Source: Microcaldota archaeon (GTDB taxonomy: Archaea > Micrarchaeota > Micrarchaeia > Anstonellales > Anstonellaceae). From it: a stretch of 64,000 nucleotides of DNA. Shown in pieces: positions 16,476-25,391 of this stretch. The DNA lies in contig JAOAKE010000001.1 in assembly GCA_026413805.1 (NCBI GenBank), forward strand, positions 23,369 through 87,368, written 5' to 3'. The stretch's first letter is position 1, and every line of letters starts with the position of its first letter. A program made the position numbers and the translations under genes. The notes under the pieces were generated by a model. It was not told the DNA's origin. It saw nothing but the letters and a program-made list of their open reading frames with translations, and made no database searches.

Positions 16476-17486
16476 TCAGAACATCTTGGCGGCCATCTCA
16501 ACCATCCTGTTTGAAAAGCCCCATTCATTGTCATACCAAGAGAGCACCTTGGCTGTTTTTCCTATTGCAATTGTAGAAAGCCCGTCTACAATTGAGCTTG
16601 CCGGGTTGTGCACTATGTCTTGGGAGACGATTGGGTCTTCAGTGTATTCCAATATTCCCTTCATCTGGCCTTCTGCCGCCTTCTTCAAGGCAGCATTTAT
16701 CTCCTCTTTTTTTGCCTCTTTTGAAAGCACCACTGACAAGTCATTTACCGAGCCCACAGGCACTGGCACCCGAAGTGCCAACCCATCCATCTTTCCCTTC
16801 AGCTTGGGCAGCACCTCGCCAATTGCCTTGGCTGCGCCAGTGCTGGTTGGGATGATGTTGATTGCCCCTGCCCTTGCCCTCCTAAAGTCCTTGTGATTGG
16901 CGTCAAGTATCAGTTGGTCGTTGGTATAGGCATGGCAGGTGGTCATAAAGCCGCTTTCAATCCCGAAGCTGTCATCAAGCACTTTTGCAACTGGGGCAAG
17001 GCAATTAGTAGTGCATGAGCCAATTGAAACGATATTGTGCTTCTTCTTGTCATAGGCTTGGTCATTTACTCCGATTACGACTGTTGCGTCAGCGCCGCCT
17101 GCCTTGCATGGTGCAGAGACAAGCACCTTTTTTGCACCTGCCTTTAGGTGAAGTGAGGCGCCTTCTCGGTCGGTGAAGGCCCCGGTGCATTCAAGGACCA
17201 AGTCCACGCCAAGAGCCTTCCAAGGAAGGGCTGCTGGGTCTCGCGAGGAAACCCTTTTTATCTCATAGCCATCAATGGTTATCTTGTTCTCGTCGGCAGA
17301 TACCTTTCCTGAAAATCGGCCCTGAGTAGAATCGTATTTGAAAAGATGGGCGGTTAGCTTTGGGTCATGGGTGTCGTTTATTGCCACTATGTCAAATTTT
17401 TTGCCCACGAACCCGCGCTCAAAGGCAGCGCGCACAACAAGCTTTCCAATCCGGCCAAACCCGCTCACAGCTATCTTGACTGCCAT
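16476..17486 (-). CDS. gap: Glyceraldehyde-3-phosphate dehydrogenase, bacterial type
   Basis: A 336-residue phosphorylating GAPDH. The NAD-binding start is VAVSGFGRIG-like (KIAVSGFGRIGKLV), the catalytic Cys sits in SCTTNCLAP (about 155-163), and the active-site His is in the HAYTNDQ region. The C-terminus WYDNEWGFSNRM is the class I signature of bacteria and eukaryotes. Most archaea use a different class II enzyme, so this gene was probably acquired by transfer. A perfect GGAGGTG ribosome site precedes ATG 17486, and TTTTAAATTTAG (17521-17532) is a TATA box. It works with the aldolase and FBPase at 58.8-60.5 kb in gluconeogenesis. Confidence 0.96.
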   Translation of the reverse strand: MAVKIAVSGFGRIGKLVVRAAFERGFVGKKFDIVAINDTHDPKLTAHLFKYDSTQGRFSGKVSADENKITIDGYEIKRVSSRDPAALPWKALGVDLVLECTGAFTDREGASLHLKAGAKKVLVSAPCKAGGADATVVIGVNDQAYDKKKHNIVSIGSCTTNCLAPVAKVLDDSFGIESGFMTTCHAYTNDQLILDANHKDFRRARAGAINIIPTSTGAAKAIGEVLPKLKGKMDGLALRVPVPVGSVNDLSVVLSKEAKKEEINAALKKAAEGQMKGILEYTEDPIVSQDIVHNPASSIVDGLSTIAIGKTAKVLSWYDNEWGFSNRMVEMAAKMF

Positions 17487-17520
17487 AAAAACACCTCCAT
17501 TGGTGTGGGAATTGGAAATG

Positions 17521-17532
17521 CTAAATTTAAAA
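17521..17532 (-). promoter_or_regulatory. TATA box of gap
   Basis: TTTTAAATTTAG-type element on the minus strand, about 40 bases before the gap ATG. It leaves room for the GGAGGTG ribosome site in a short leader. Confidence 0.5.
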
Positions 17533-17587
17533 TCTAATAACAGGCATTTCTGCTGGTTAATTAATGTTGCTGGTGAGATACTTGGCG

Positions 17588-19981
17588 ATGGTGAAAAGAA
17601 GGGCGGTGCTTTTAGACGTAGACTATGTGGCAGGCGAGGATGGCACGCTGGTGCGCCTTCTTTTGAAGGGCAAGCGCCTCTTTCGCCTTTACGACGAATA
17701 CGAGCCGTATTTTTATGCGGTTGCGCCAAAAGAGGCAGAAAAGGAAATAATGCAGGTTAAAGTCCCCTCGAGAGGGGCCTTTGCTTCGCCTTCAAAATGC
17801 GAGAGGGTGAAGCGGCTGCTTTTTGGGAAAGAAGTGGAGATTTGGAAGGTTTATTGCCGCAGGCCCTTTGACGTGCCGCACATAAGCGCAGAAGTCTCAA
17901 AAAAATACCCCGTATACGAAAACAACATCCCTTTCGGGAAGAGGTATATGATTGACAAGGGGCTTGCCCCTTTCTCGGAGATAACATATGAAAGGGAGGA
18001 AAAGCGGATAAAGAGGATAATCAAGGTAAAAGAAGGCGGATGGAACCTGCGCACCATGTCTTTTGACATTGAAACTTACAACCCGTCTGGCACGCCCCGC
18101 CCTGAAAAAGACGAAGTAATAATGATTTCATACGATTGCGAAGGGGAGCAAAGGGTAATCAGCTCAAAAAAAATTGCAAGGGATTTTGTCATTGCATGCA
18201 AGGACGAGCGGGAGATGATAAAGAAATTTTTGGAAATTGTAAATGCAAAGGATGTTGAGGTGTTGCTTGGGTATAACAGCACGGTTTTCGACCTGCCCTA
18301 CCTGAAAGAGAGGGCAGAAAAAAATGGGCTGGATTTTGCAATTGGGCGGGACGGCTCTTCTTTTAGGCTGCAAAAAAAAGGAATCCGCACTGCTGCTGAA
18401 ATAACTGGCAGGATACATGTGGATTTGTATCCTGTTGTTCGCTTTATGGGATTCATAGGGGCATTCAAGATATCAAAATACAGCCTTGAAAATGCCTACG
18501 AAGAGCTTACAGGCAAGAAAAAGCTCATGGTGGGCAAGTTGGATATTTGGAAGATGTGGGAGGATGAAAGGCACAGGGAAGAGCTTGCAGAATACTCGCG
18601 CTTTGATGCTGTTGCAACTATGGAAATTGGAAAAATATTGCTTCCGCTTATGATGGAGATGGGGCGGCTTACCCGCCTTTCGCTTTTTGATGCTGCTGGC
18701 GCCACTGCGGGGCAGCTTGTGGAGTCCCTGCTCATGCACAAGAGCTTTGAGCATGGGGCGATTATCCCCAACAAGCCTGGAGACGAGGTTGCTGCTGAAA
18801 GAGAACTTGCTCCCATCAAGGGTGCGTTTGTAAAAATCCCCCAGCCAGGAATATACGAAAACCTTGTGGTCTTTGACTTTCGCGGGCTGTATCCCTCAAT
18901 AATAACCTCGCACAATATTGACCCATATACTTTGAACCCGCCAAAAAGCGTCCCTGACTCTGACTGCTATGTTTCACCGATCGGGCACCGCTTTTTGAAA
19001 AAGCCAAGGGGGCTGATTCCCCTTGTCCTTGAGGAACTGATTAAGATGAGGGCAAAGGTGAAGGAGCAGCTGAAAAAAGCTGACAAGGACTCAAGAGAAT
19101 ATGAGGCATTGTATGCCAAGGCGCAGTCTCTTAAAATCCTGGCAAACTCCTACTATGGATACCTTGCCTATTCGCGCTCGCGATGGTATTCGCGAGAGTG
19201 CGCCGAATCTGTGACTGCATGGGGCAGGCACTACATCATGGAGACTATAAGGAAGGCAGAAAGGGAAGGGTTTGAAGTCTTGTATGGAGACACTGACTCG
19301 GTATTCTTGCTGATGGGCAAAAAAACAAGGGAGGATGCACTTGCTTTCATGAAGAAGATAAATCGCGAGCTTCCTGGGGACATGGAGCTCGAGCTGGAAG
19401 GCTTCTACCCCCGAGGCGTGTTTGTGACAAAGAAAGGAGCCGAGGAATCTGGGGCAAAGAAAAAATATGCTCTTATTGGAGAGGACGGCAGGATAAAGAT
19501 ACGGGGCTTTGAACTGGTGAGGCGGGACTGGTCCGCCATTGCAAAGGCCACGCAGCGAAAGGTGCTTGAGGCGATCTTGAAGCACGGGAGCAAAGAGATG
19601 GCAGTGAGGGTAGTGCGGGAGATAATTGAGAGGCTGAAAAAAGGGGATGTTGCCCTTGAGGACTTAGTCATTTACACGCAGATTCGCAAAGACCCGAGAA
19701 AATATGACGTAAAGTCGCCGGAGCTTTCAGCTGCGCAAAAGGCAATGGCAAAGGGAGTGGCAATTGAAAAGGGGGCAATGGTTGGCTATGTCATCACAAA
19801 GCACGGGAACAGCATATCGGACAAGGCGCAGTTGGCGGAATTTGCCAAAGACTATGATGCAAATTATTACATCAACCACCAGGTGCTGCCTGCTGTCCTT
19901 AAAATACTAAAAGAGCTGGGCTATTCTGAAGAGGACTTGAAATTTGGAGGGGAGCAGCAAGACTTAAGCTCCTTCTTTTAG
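17588..19981 (+). CDS. Family B DNA polymerase
   Basis: A 797-residue replicative polymerase with proofreading. Exonuclease motifs: Exo I FDIETYNP (Asp160, Glu162), Exo II GYNSTVFDLPYL, Exo III YSRFDAVATME. Polymerase motifs: A as DFRGLYPSI (about 430), B as KILANSYYGYLAYSRSRWY, C as YGDTDSVF (about 564). The C-terminus QQDLSSFF is a textbook PCNA-interacting peptide. No intein interrupts any motif. ATG 17588 is preferred over in-frame TTG 17564 because family members begin a few residues before the LLDVDYV strand. The length is normal for archaeal PolB. Confidence 0.97.
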   Translation: MVKRRAVLLDVDYVAGEDGTLVRLLLKGKRLFRLYDEYEPYFYAVAPKEAEKEIMQVKVPSRGAFASPSKCERVKRLLFGKEVEIWKVYCRRPFDVPHISAEVSKKYPVYENNIPFGKRYMIDKGLAPFSEITYEREEKRIKRIIKVKEGGWNLRTMSFDIETYNPSGTPRPEKDEVIMISYDCEGEQRVISSKKIARDFVIACKDEREMIKKFLEIVNAKDVEVLLGYNSTVFDLPYLKERAEKNGLDFAIGRDGSSFRLQKKGIRTAAEITGRIHVDLYPVVRFMGFIGAFKISKYSLENAYEELTGKKKLMVGKLDIWKMWEDERHREELAEYSRFDAVATMEIGKILLPLMMEMGRLTRLSLFDAAGATAGQLVESLLMHKSFEHGAIIPNKPGDEVAAERELAPIKGAFVKIPQPGIYENLVVFDFRGLYPSIITSHNIDPYTLNPPKSVPDSDCYVSPIGHRFLKKPRGLIPLVLEELIKMRAKVKEQLKKADKDSREYEALYAKAQSLKILANSYYGYLAYSRSRWYSRECAESVTAWGRHYIMETIRKAEREGFEVLYGDTDSVFLLMGKKTREDALAFMKKINRELPGDMELELEGFYPRGVFVTKKGAEESGAKKKYALIGEDGRIKIRGFELVRRDWSAIAKATQRKVLEAILKHGSKEMAVRVVREIIERLKKGDVALEDLVIYTQIRKDPRKYDVKSPELSAAQKAMAKGVAIEKGAMVGYVITKHGNSISDKAQLAEFAKDYDANYYINHQVLPAVLKILKELGYSEEDLKFGGEQQDLSSFF

Positions 19982-19990
19982 GGGAAGAAG

Positions 19991-20539
19991 ATGCTCAAGA
20001 AGGCTGCATTTTTTGCTGCCATTGCGGCAGGCGTTTTGTTTTTGTTGCTTGTTTTGCTCAGCAGCACAGGCAAGGAAGAAAGGCTGTTTTTTGCATATGG
20101 GTCCAACCTTGACGCCAAAGTCATTCGCGCGCGGATTGGCGGGCTGGCTTCAGCAGTCCCTGCCAAGCTCCATTCATACCGCCTTGTGTTTGAGGCGCCC
20201 AATGGAAGGGAATTTGGGCTTCCCAACATAAAAGAAAGCAACAATTCATCTGTGGCTGGGGCGCTTTACGTCCTTAGCAAAGAACAGGCAGAGCGCTTGG
20301 ACAAGGCAGCAGGAGTGCCGCACATTTATAGAAAGGCAAGGGTTAGGGTTTTTGCACAGGGGATTGGAGAGGTGGATGCAGAAACCTATGTGCTTGCAGG
20401 AGAGCCTTCGCCTGCCCCTCCGCTAAAATCAGTTTTTGCCTCTGCAATTGAAGGGCTGCGCCAGTTCGGATATGGCAAAAGGGAGGAAGAAGAATTGGCT
20501 TCTGCCTTATGGGAAGCTGAAAGAATGCGGGGGCGATGA
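19991..20539 (+). CDS. Membrane-anchored gamma-glutamylcyclotransferase-like protein
   Basis: A 182-residue protein with an N-terminal hydrophobic anchor (AAFFAAIAAGVLFLLLVLL, about 5-23). The domain that follows has the AIG2/GGCT signature FAYGSNLD (about 36-43), a substrate loop (RLVFEAPNGREFGLPNI) and the late VAGALYVLSKEQAERLD stretch in which the catalytic acid normally lies. It follows PolB by nine bases and may be read from the same transcript. Function beyond the fold is uncertain; family members cyclise gamma-glutamyl amines or related substrates. Confidence 0.8.
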   Translation: MLKKAAFFAAIAAGVLFLLLVLLSSTGKEERLFFAYGSNLDAKVIRARIGGLASAVPAKLHSYRLVFEAPNGREFGLPNIKESNNSSVAGALYVLSKEQAERLDKAAGVPHIYRKARVRVFAQGIGEVDAETYVLAGEPSPAPPLKSVFASAIEGLRQFGYGKREEEELASALWEAERMRGR

Positions 20540-20543
20540 ATGA

Positions 20544-21437
20544 TTAGAGCTTTATGAAGTAAAGGAGTATGTCTCCGAAGGCTATGGCAACAAGCAAGCC
20601 AAGAAGAAGATGAGGAAGGAAAAATGGCATTCCAGTATAAACCGGTACTTTCTTCACTCCTGCCTTTTTGAGAAGTTCAATTGACTTTTTTGAAAGAAGG
20701 GGCTGCAAGGCGAGCCTCTTGACAACTGCGTGGTCCATCCTTTCAAGCGCTATCACATCTTCTTCTTGAAGGGCAGATGCTGGGACAAATTCCACCATGC
20801 TGTCTTTGATTTCCTCCCTGAAAAGAGAGAAGAAAAGCAGAGCAACAAAAAGAAATGATAGTAGCCAAAGGTAAACTGGCGAGATAGAAACAGGCAGCGA
20901 AATGAGGTTAAACATAAAAAAGCAGAAGGCTGCGGTTAATAGGATAGGCCCTATTAGCCTTGTGGAATTGAAATGCACTTTGCCCTTTGCAATGCTGCTT
21001 GCAACGAAAGGAACAAACCTAAGAAGCATGTGCGCAATGAAAAAAATCCCTGTTGGGGCTATCACTGACAAAATGAATGGGTAAGGGGCGGCCGGGGCAT
21101 CTGGCACGAGGATTGGTTTTGGCAGGACTGGAAGCAGGGCTGAAATAGAGGCAAGGGCATAGACGTCTGCCCCGCCAAGCTGCCCTGCCTTGTAAAGAAG
21201 GTAGGCTATGCCAAAGACAACTGCAAACAGCGCGAATCCAAGAAGAGACGCCTCCCAATCAAAAAATACAATGTTTGAAAGCAGGGCTGCTGCTGCAAAC
21301 CCGTAGACCAAGGCATTCGGAACCCATTTCTTTTTGAAGACATCAAAATAGGCTGCGACGGCAGTGAATGCCACTGCCAAAAAAATGCGGATTTCAATCC
21401 CCGGAACTGACGAGGGAAGGTCCATTATGCCAAACAT
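20544..21437 (-). CDS. Type IV prepilin peptidase (A24 aspartyl family)
   Basis: A 297-residue multi-pass membrane protease that removes class III signal peptides from archaeal pilins. The two catalytic aspartates are visible: Asp32 in YFDVFKKKWVPN and Asp91 in the GGAD motif (88-91), the GxGD equivalent. At least six membrane helices surround a charged cytoplasmic region (about 215-265). It converges with the GGCT-like gene with a 4-base gap. Likely substrates in this window are the two pilin-like proteins at 55.2-55.8 kb. A TTAAATTAAAT TATA-like element lies about 25 bases upstream. Confidence 0.88.
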   Translation of the reverse strand: MFGIMDLPSSVPGIEIRIFLAVAFTAVAAYFDVFKKKWVPNALVYGFAAAALLSNIVFFDWEASLLGFALFAVVFGIAYLLYKAGQLGGADVYALASISALLPVLPKPILVPDAPAAPYPFILSVIAPTGIFFIAHMLLRFVPFVASSIAKGKVHFNSTRLIGPILLTAAFCFFMFNLISLPVSISPVYLWLLSFLFVALLFFSLFREEIKDSMVEFVPASALQEEDVIALERMDHAVVKRLALQPLLSKKSIELLKKAGVKKVPVYTGMPFFLPHLLLGLLVAIAFGDILLYFIKL

Positions 21438-21481
21438 GAGATAAAAACGACACGAAGCTATTTAATTTAACCGAAATTGCC

Positions 21482-22612
21482 CTATATCGTTTCCAAAAAA
21501 TAGTCATGTATCTTGACAACATCCAGCTCCTCGCAGCGAGCGTTGCATGACAGGGCCTGCGCTATTGAGGGCTTTGTCCTGCCATTGTCCGAGGTTATGA
21601 ATTCCTTGATGTATGCCCCTGCCTCTGCAAATATGTGCAGCCTTAGTTTTCCGTCCTTTTCACATTGGGCTGAAACCGAAAATATCCTCCTTCTTCGCTC
21701 CAAGTCTGCCCTTCTTCCAAGGACTCGGTTAGGCGTCTGTTGGAAGAGAACTGCCCCTGAAAGCGAGCTTGCCTTTTCTGCGTCTTTTTGCCCGAGCGGG
21801 CGGTCAGCAGAAACCAATGCCGAGTATTCTTTGTCAAAATGAGAGTTGCAGACTGCATCAACAAAATGTGGGCCGACAATGCGCAGGCCAACTGCCCTTA
21901 CGCTTCCCTTCTTTTCAATTGCCTTTTCAAGCTCAAGCAAGTCTGCCTTTCTCTTCTTTGGCTTTTTCAGCTCTAAAACAAACGGCCTTCCGCTGCCAAG
22001 CGCCCTTACATCCACGTCTTCCCGGCCGCTTGCATGCAGTATTGCATCTTCTGCCAAAAAAAGGCGCCTCGCCTCGCTTCCGATTTCTTCCTCAACAGAA
22101 GGGTAAGATTGGCCGCTTCCTGCGCAGCTTCGGCAGCCCTTTCCGCTGCACTTGGAGCATTGCCAGCGGCTCTGGCAGTGCCTTCGTGAAAGCTTCAGAT
22201 ACCTGCCAAAGACAAATAAAGGGGAAGGAATTGCACGGGCGCTGCCCTTCTCAAAGTCAAGCTCAATGGCAAGGTCAGGGAACCTCTGCCTGTTCTGCCT
22301 CCCAGCCATCTTTGAAATTAACCCAGCCGCAGAAGAATTAAGGCTGTTTTTAATGGAGGTGAATTCTCCGGGCGCAAAATAGGTGGCGACCTCTTCCTCG
22401 CGAACCAGCACTTGGGGGGGAATGTGAGTTGAAACTGAAAAGGACTCCCACTCAAGCCCTTCTGAAAGCCCAACTGCCTTTGAGCAGAGCGCCTCAAGCT
22501 GCGAAAATATGCCTTGGCATAAGAAGCATCGGCTGCTTTCCCCTGAGATAGAAATTGCATGGGATTTTGGAAAGCGGCTTGCACACCATGAACAGAGGCA
22601 AAAACCTGCCAT
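21482..22612 (-). CDS. pus10: tRNA pseudouridine synthase Pus10
   Basis: Makes pseudouridine 54 and 55 in the tRNA T-loop. The 376-residue protein has an N-terminal zinc-binding region (CLCSWC at 5-10, CFLC at 29-32), a second Cys cluster CSKCSGKGCRSC (152-163), and the catalytic block ASGREDVDVRALGSGRPF (194-211) with the catalytic Asp in REDVDVR. The THUMP-like and catalytic domains follow the archaeal Pus10 order. A GTATTTAAATATTG TATA box (about 22631-22645) lies about 25 bases upstream, giving a leaderless message. It belongs with the other tRNA-modifying genes in this window. Confidence 0.95.
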   Translation of the reverse strand: MAGFCLCSWCASRFPKSHAISISGESSRCFLCQGIFSQLEALCSKAVGLSEGLEWESFSVSTHIPPQVLVREEEVATYFAPGEFTSIKNSLNSSAAGLISKMAGRQNRQRFPDLAIELDFEKGSARAIPSPLFVFGRYLKLSRRHCQSRWQCSKCSGKGCRSCAGSGQSYPSVEEEIGSEARRLFLAEDAILHASGREDVDVRALGSGRPFVLELKKPKKRKADLLELEKAIEKKGSVRAVGLRIVGPHFVDAVCNSHFDKEYSALVSADRPLGQKDAEKASSLSGAVLFQQTPNRVLGRRADLERRRRIFSVSAQCEKDGKLRLHIFAEAGAYIKEFITSDNGRTKPSIAQALSCNARCEELDVVKIHDYFLETI

Positions 22613-22630
22613 GGTGCAAAGAATTTGAAA

Positions 22631-22645
22631 GAGTATTTAAATATT
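22631..22645 (-). promoter_or_regulatory. TATA box of pus10
   Basis: A palindromic TATTTAAATA core, about 26 bases before the pus10 ATG. Confidence 0.6.
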
Positions 22646-22760
22646 GCATGAAAATTGCTTTTCAAGGCTTGGGGAAAGAGCGAAAGGATTAAAAGGGCGT
22701 TGGTTAAATAAATAATGGTAAAAAATGTATTTTTGGATAAATCCCTGGCAGGTGGGTTAA

Positions 22761-23498
22761 ATGCCGCGTGGAAAGAGAATCGTGATTGAAAAGGTGATTA
22801 AAGACCCGGTTATAGCTAGGCTCAAGTCGCTCAAGCTCTCTGAGCTGAAGAGCAAAAGAGCGTCTGTTGAGAAAGAATTGCACGAGAGCATAGCCAACAT
22901 AGTGAGCACTGCCAAGGAGCTTTATGCCAAGGAAAAGCTTGAAAAGGAAAAAAGAAGGGGGCTTGGGTTGCTGACGCTTGAGGAGGCGTATGAAGAGCTG
23001 AAGAAAGGCGGCATAGACATCTCGTTCAGGGCATTCGGCGGGAGGGTGGAAAGGCGCTCCATCTACTCTGAAAAAATCGGGAGCAAGAGGCTCATCCCGC
23101 TTCCAGTAATACAAGACTGGATTGCTCTTTCGAAAGAGTATTATACGGTGAAGCAGGCATATAATGAGCTCAAAAAATATGAGGACATCAACCTAAGGGC
23201 ATTTATAGGCAGGATTGAAAAAAATTCTATTCCTTCTCTTAAAATTGGGACGCAGAGGTGGGTCCCAAAAAGCGCAATTGAGGGCTTGACCCATATTTGC
23301 AAAAATTATTACGACGTAGGCGAAGCGGTTGCTGAAATGACAAAGCGGGGAATCAAGATAAAGAGAAATGCTTTTGAAAGAAGGCTGGACAGGAACAGAA
23401 TCCCGCATGAGAAAATAGGAGGAAGGCGGGTAATTGCAAAAGAAGTGCTTGAGGAGCTCATAGAAAAGGAGCTCGCCCTTTCAAAAGCAAAAATATAA
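22761..23498 (+). CDS. Three-repeat helix-turn-helix-like protein
   Basis: A 245-residue basic protein. Residues 1-68 are a charged helical region (KEKLEKEKRRG). Three tandem repeats of about 52 residues follow (about 71-120, 125-175, 178-232). Each starts Y/L-T/V-x-EAY-x-EL-KK, continues to RAF-x-GRIE-RNSIP, then KIG-x-R-x-VP. This is the pattern of an excisionase/MerR-type winged helix with the KIG/R-VP wing. A GGTGGGTTAA site precedes ATG 22761 and a GGTTAAATAAATAA promoter element lies near 22698. It is probably a DNA-binding protein with three units; the target is unknown. Confidence 0.8.
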   Translation: MPRGKRIVIEKVIKDPVIARLKSLKLSELKSKRASVEKELHESIANIVSTAKELYAKEKLEKEKRRGLGLLTLEEAYEELKKGGIDISFRAFGGRVERRSIYSEKIGSKRLIPLPVIQDWIALSKEYYTVKQAYNELKKYEDINLRAFIGRIEKNSIPSLKIGTQRWVPKSAIEGLTHICKNYYDVGEAVAEMTKRGIKIKRNAFERRLDRNRIPHEKIGGRRVIAKEVLEELIEKELALSKAKI

Positions 23499-23505
23499 TG
23501 GGCAG

Positions 23506-24831
23506 TTAGCCCCCTATTTTTTTCAAGTCAAGCCCAGAGCCTTGGAGCATCTTTTCTATCCGCTTTCGCATCCCTCGGTTCTTTTTAACTTGGTTGAACA
23601 GGTTGTTGACCCTTTCAAATTGTGCAAGCAGCTCTCGTACCTCTGCCTCGGATGTGCCAGAGCCCCTTGCCACCCTCTCTATCCTTGATTTCTGCTTGCG
23701 AAAAAGGGAGGCGTCCTCGCGCTCTTGCGGAGTCATTGAGTTTATTATGCTTTCAAATTTCTTGAGCTTCTCCTCGCTTGTCCTTACCACTTCTTGTGGC
23801 ATGTCAGCTGCGCCGAGCATTGAAAAAACTGAGGAGAGCGGGCCGAGCTTTTTTGCCGCCTTAAGCTGCTCATAAAAAACCCTCAAGGTAAGCTTTTCCT
23901 CGGCTGTTTCAGGCAGCTTTTCCTCTTCTGCTATCTTCTTTACTTTTTCAATCAATGTGCCAATGTCTGGAAACCCAAGCAGCCTGCCAACAAACTTTTG
24001 CGAGTCAAATGGCTCAAGCGCGTCCATCTTTTCTCCAGTGCCAATGAATGCCACCTTTGCCTTTGAGGCTGCAACTGCAGAGAGCGCGCCGCCTCCCTTC
24101 CCGCTTCCGTCCATCTTCGTTATTATTACTCCTGAAAGCCCAACTGCCTGGTGGAACTGCTCTGCTTGCTTTCCAGCAATCTGCCCGATGTCTGCTGAAA
24201 TGACAAGGAACTTTTCGTCTGGGAGAAATTCTTTGTTGATCTCTTTTAGCTGCTCTACAAGAGGCTCTTCAAATGCGCTCCTGCCAGAAGAATCGCAAAT
24301 TATTATGTCTTCTTTCCAGCGCCTGCTCGCCTCTGCGATGATTCTTTTCACGTCCCTTTCCCCTTTTATCCCGTAAAAGGCCGCCCCTGACTGCCGTGCC
24401 ACCTGCTCTAGCTGCTCATAGGCAGCTGGCCTGTCAACATCGCAGGAAACCATCGCAACTGAAAGGCCGCGAGATTTGTAAAAGTGGGCAAGCTTGCCTG
24501 CGGTTGTGGTCTTGCCGCTTCCATACAGCCCAAGGAGAAGAATTTTGTGGGGCTTTAGCGAGGGCTCGTATTTTTCGCCCATCAGCAAGGAAAGCTCTTC
24601 ATAGACCACTTTTACGACATGCTCGCGCAACGACAGGCCTTTTGCAAGCTTGGAGTCAAGAGCACGGCTTTCAATCTTTTTTGTCAGTTCAAAGACAAGC
24701 TTGACATTCACATCTGAGGAAATCAGGACGCGCTGGAGCTCGCGGCACAGCGATTTTACTGCCTTTTCATCAGCAATCGGCGCTCCTGTGAATTTTGCCA
24801 GTGCTGCCCTAAGGCTCCTTCCCAAGTCCAT
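23506..24831 (-). CDS. srp54: Signal recognition particle protein SRP54
   Basis: GTPase that binds signal peptides and 7S RNA to target ribosomes to the membrane. The 441 residues show the N domain (1-90), G1 GLYGSGKTTT (101-110), G3 written DSSGR (180-184, usually DTAGR), G4 TKMD (238-241) followed by GSGKGGGALS, and the helical, basic M domain from about 300, ending MRKRIEKMLQGSGLDLKKIGG. The two-residue change in G3 is the only oddity. It converges with the three-repeat gene with a 7-base gap. Its upstream region holds a TTAATATTC TATA-like element. Confidence 0.97.
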   Translation of the reverse strand: MDLGRSLRAALAKFTGAPIADEKAVKSLCRELQRVLISSDVNVKLVFELTKKIESRALDSKLAKGLSLREHVVKVVYEELSLLMGEKYEPSLKPHKILLLGLYGSGKTTTAGKLAHFYKSRGLSVAMVSCDVDRPAAYEQLEQVARQSGAAFYGIKGERDVKRIIAEASRRWKEDIIICDSSGRSAFEEPLVEQLKEINKEFLPDEKFLVISADIGQIAGKQAEQFHQAVGLSGVIITKMDGSGKGGGALSAVAASKAKVAFIGTGEKMDALEPFDSQKFVGRLLGFPDIGTLIEKVKKIAEEEKLPETAEEKLTLRVFYEQLKAAKKLGPLSSVFSMLGAADMPQEVVRTSEEKLKKFESIINSMTPQEREDASLFRKQKSRIERVARGSGTSEAEVRELLAQFERVNNLFNQVKKNRGMRKRIEKMLQGSGLDLKKIGG

Positions 24832-24902
24832 GGCTAACCAACCGACGCAAGAAGATGAACAAAAGAATATTAATGTGCAGCGGTTGGGCGCCAGCCGCCA
24901 TT

Positions 24903-24969
24903 GGCCCGACGGAGATATCTTTATAAATTATGCCGACGAAGAGAACGACGGGAAGGTGAATGGCCCGAC
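24903..24969 (+). repeat. Repeated GGCCCGAC octamer in the 5' region of the DGYVW gene
   Basis: GGCCCGAC occurs at 24903-24910 and 24962-24969, on either side of the TATA box. Two copies only; it may be an operator or chance. Confidence 0.25.
24921..24932 (+). promoter_or_regulatory. TATA box of the DGYVW-repeat gene
   Basis: TTTATAAATTAT lies about 65-70 bases before ATG 24996. This predicts a leader of about 45 bases, long for this genome. Confidence 0.6.
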
Positions 24970-24995
24970 CGCATGACTATTTTGGAGGTGTATAG
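24960..24995 (+). CDS. Possible 11-residue leader peptide
   Basis: A mini open frame MARPHDYFGGV lies in the predicted leader of the DGYVW gene. It has its own AAGGTGA ribosome site directly upstream. Its TAG stop touches the ATG of the next gene, so the two would be translationally coupled. It may be chance; conservation in relatives would be the test. Confidence 0.3.
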   Translation: MARPHDYFGGV

Positions 24996-25211
24996 ATGGG
25001 ACAGAAGATTGGAAATGAAAAAATAAAGCGCGAAGACGGCTACCTATACTACATCGGAAAGGACGGGTATGTATGGGCAGCCCCAATGAAGCACAACAAG
25101 GGCGGCCGAAAGAAAAGAGTAGGCACTGAGAAGATTGAAAAGCAGGATGGCTACATGTATTACGTCGGAAAGGACGGATATGTGTGGAAGTCCAAGATGA
25201 AGAATGCTTGA
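24996..25211 (+). CDS. DGYVW two-repeat mini-protein
   Basis: A 71-residue basic, aromatic-rich protein made of two near-identical halves: G-x-EKI-x-x-x-DGY-x-YY-x-GKDGYVW at about 6-28 and 43-65, joined by a GGRKKR linker. A perfect GGAGGTG ribosome site five bases upstream and a strong terminator downstream suggest high expression. Similar GKDGYVW repeat proteins occur in other archaea without known function. The small, basic, Tyr/Trp-rich beta-hairpin repeats could bind nucleic acid (inference). Confidence 0.85.
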   Translation: MGQKIGNEKIKREDGYLYYIGKDGYVWAAPMKHNKGGRKKRVGTEKIEKQDGYMYYVGKDGYVWKSKMKNA

Positions 25212-25237
25212 ATGCCTGGATTTTTCCTGAAAATTTC

Positions 25238-25281
25238 GGCGGGGCGCATGCCTCGCCATTTTATCTTTTTTATCCCTGCGC
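25238..25281 (+). terminator. Hairpin plus T-rich terminator
   Basis: An 8-bp stem GGCGGGGC/GCCTCGCC with a GCAT loop (25238-25257), followed by a T-rich tract ending TCTTTTTTATCC. Placed 27 bases after the DGYVW gene. Confidence 0.6.
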
Positions 25282-25391
25282 TTTTTCTTCTTTTGATTTG
25301 GCCCCATCTGCTGTGCGATAGAAATTAAAAGCCCAAGTGCGCTTCTTCCATCATGGGATGCAGACCATCTTATCAAGGAGGGCGGCTGGTG

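Noticed and set aside
17588..19981. Intein in the DNA polymerase
   Set aside because: All exonuclease and polymerase motifs are continuous and the length is normal.
24903..24969. Repeated GGCCCGAC as a CRISPR-like or mobile repeat
   Set aside because: Only two 8-bp copies, no spacers or cas genes; at most an operator.
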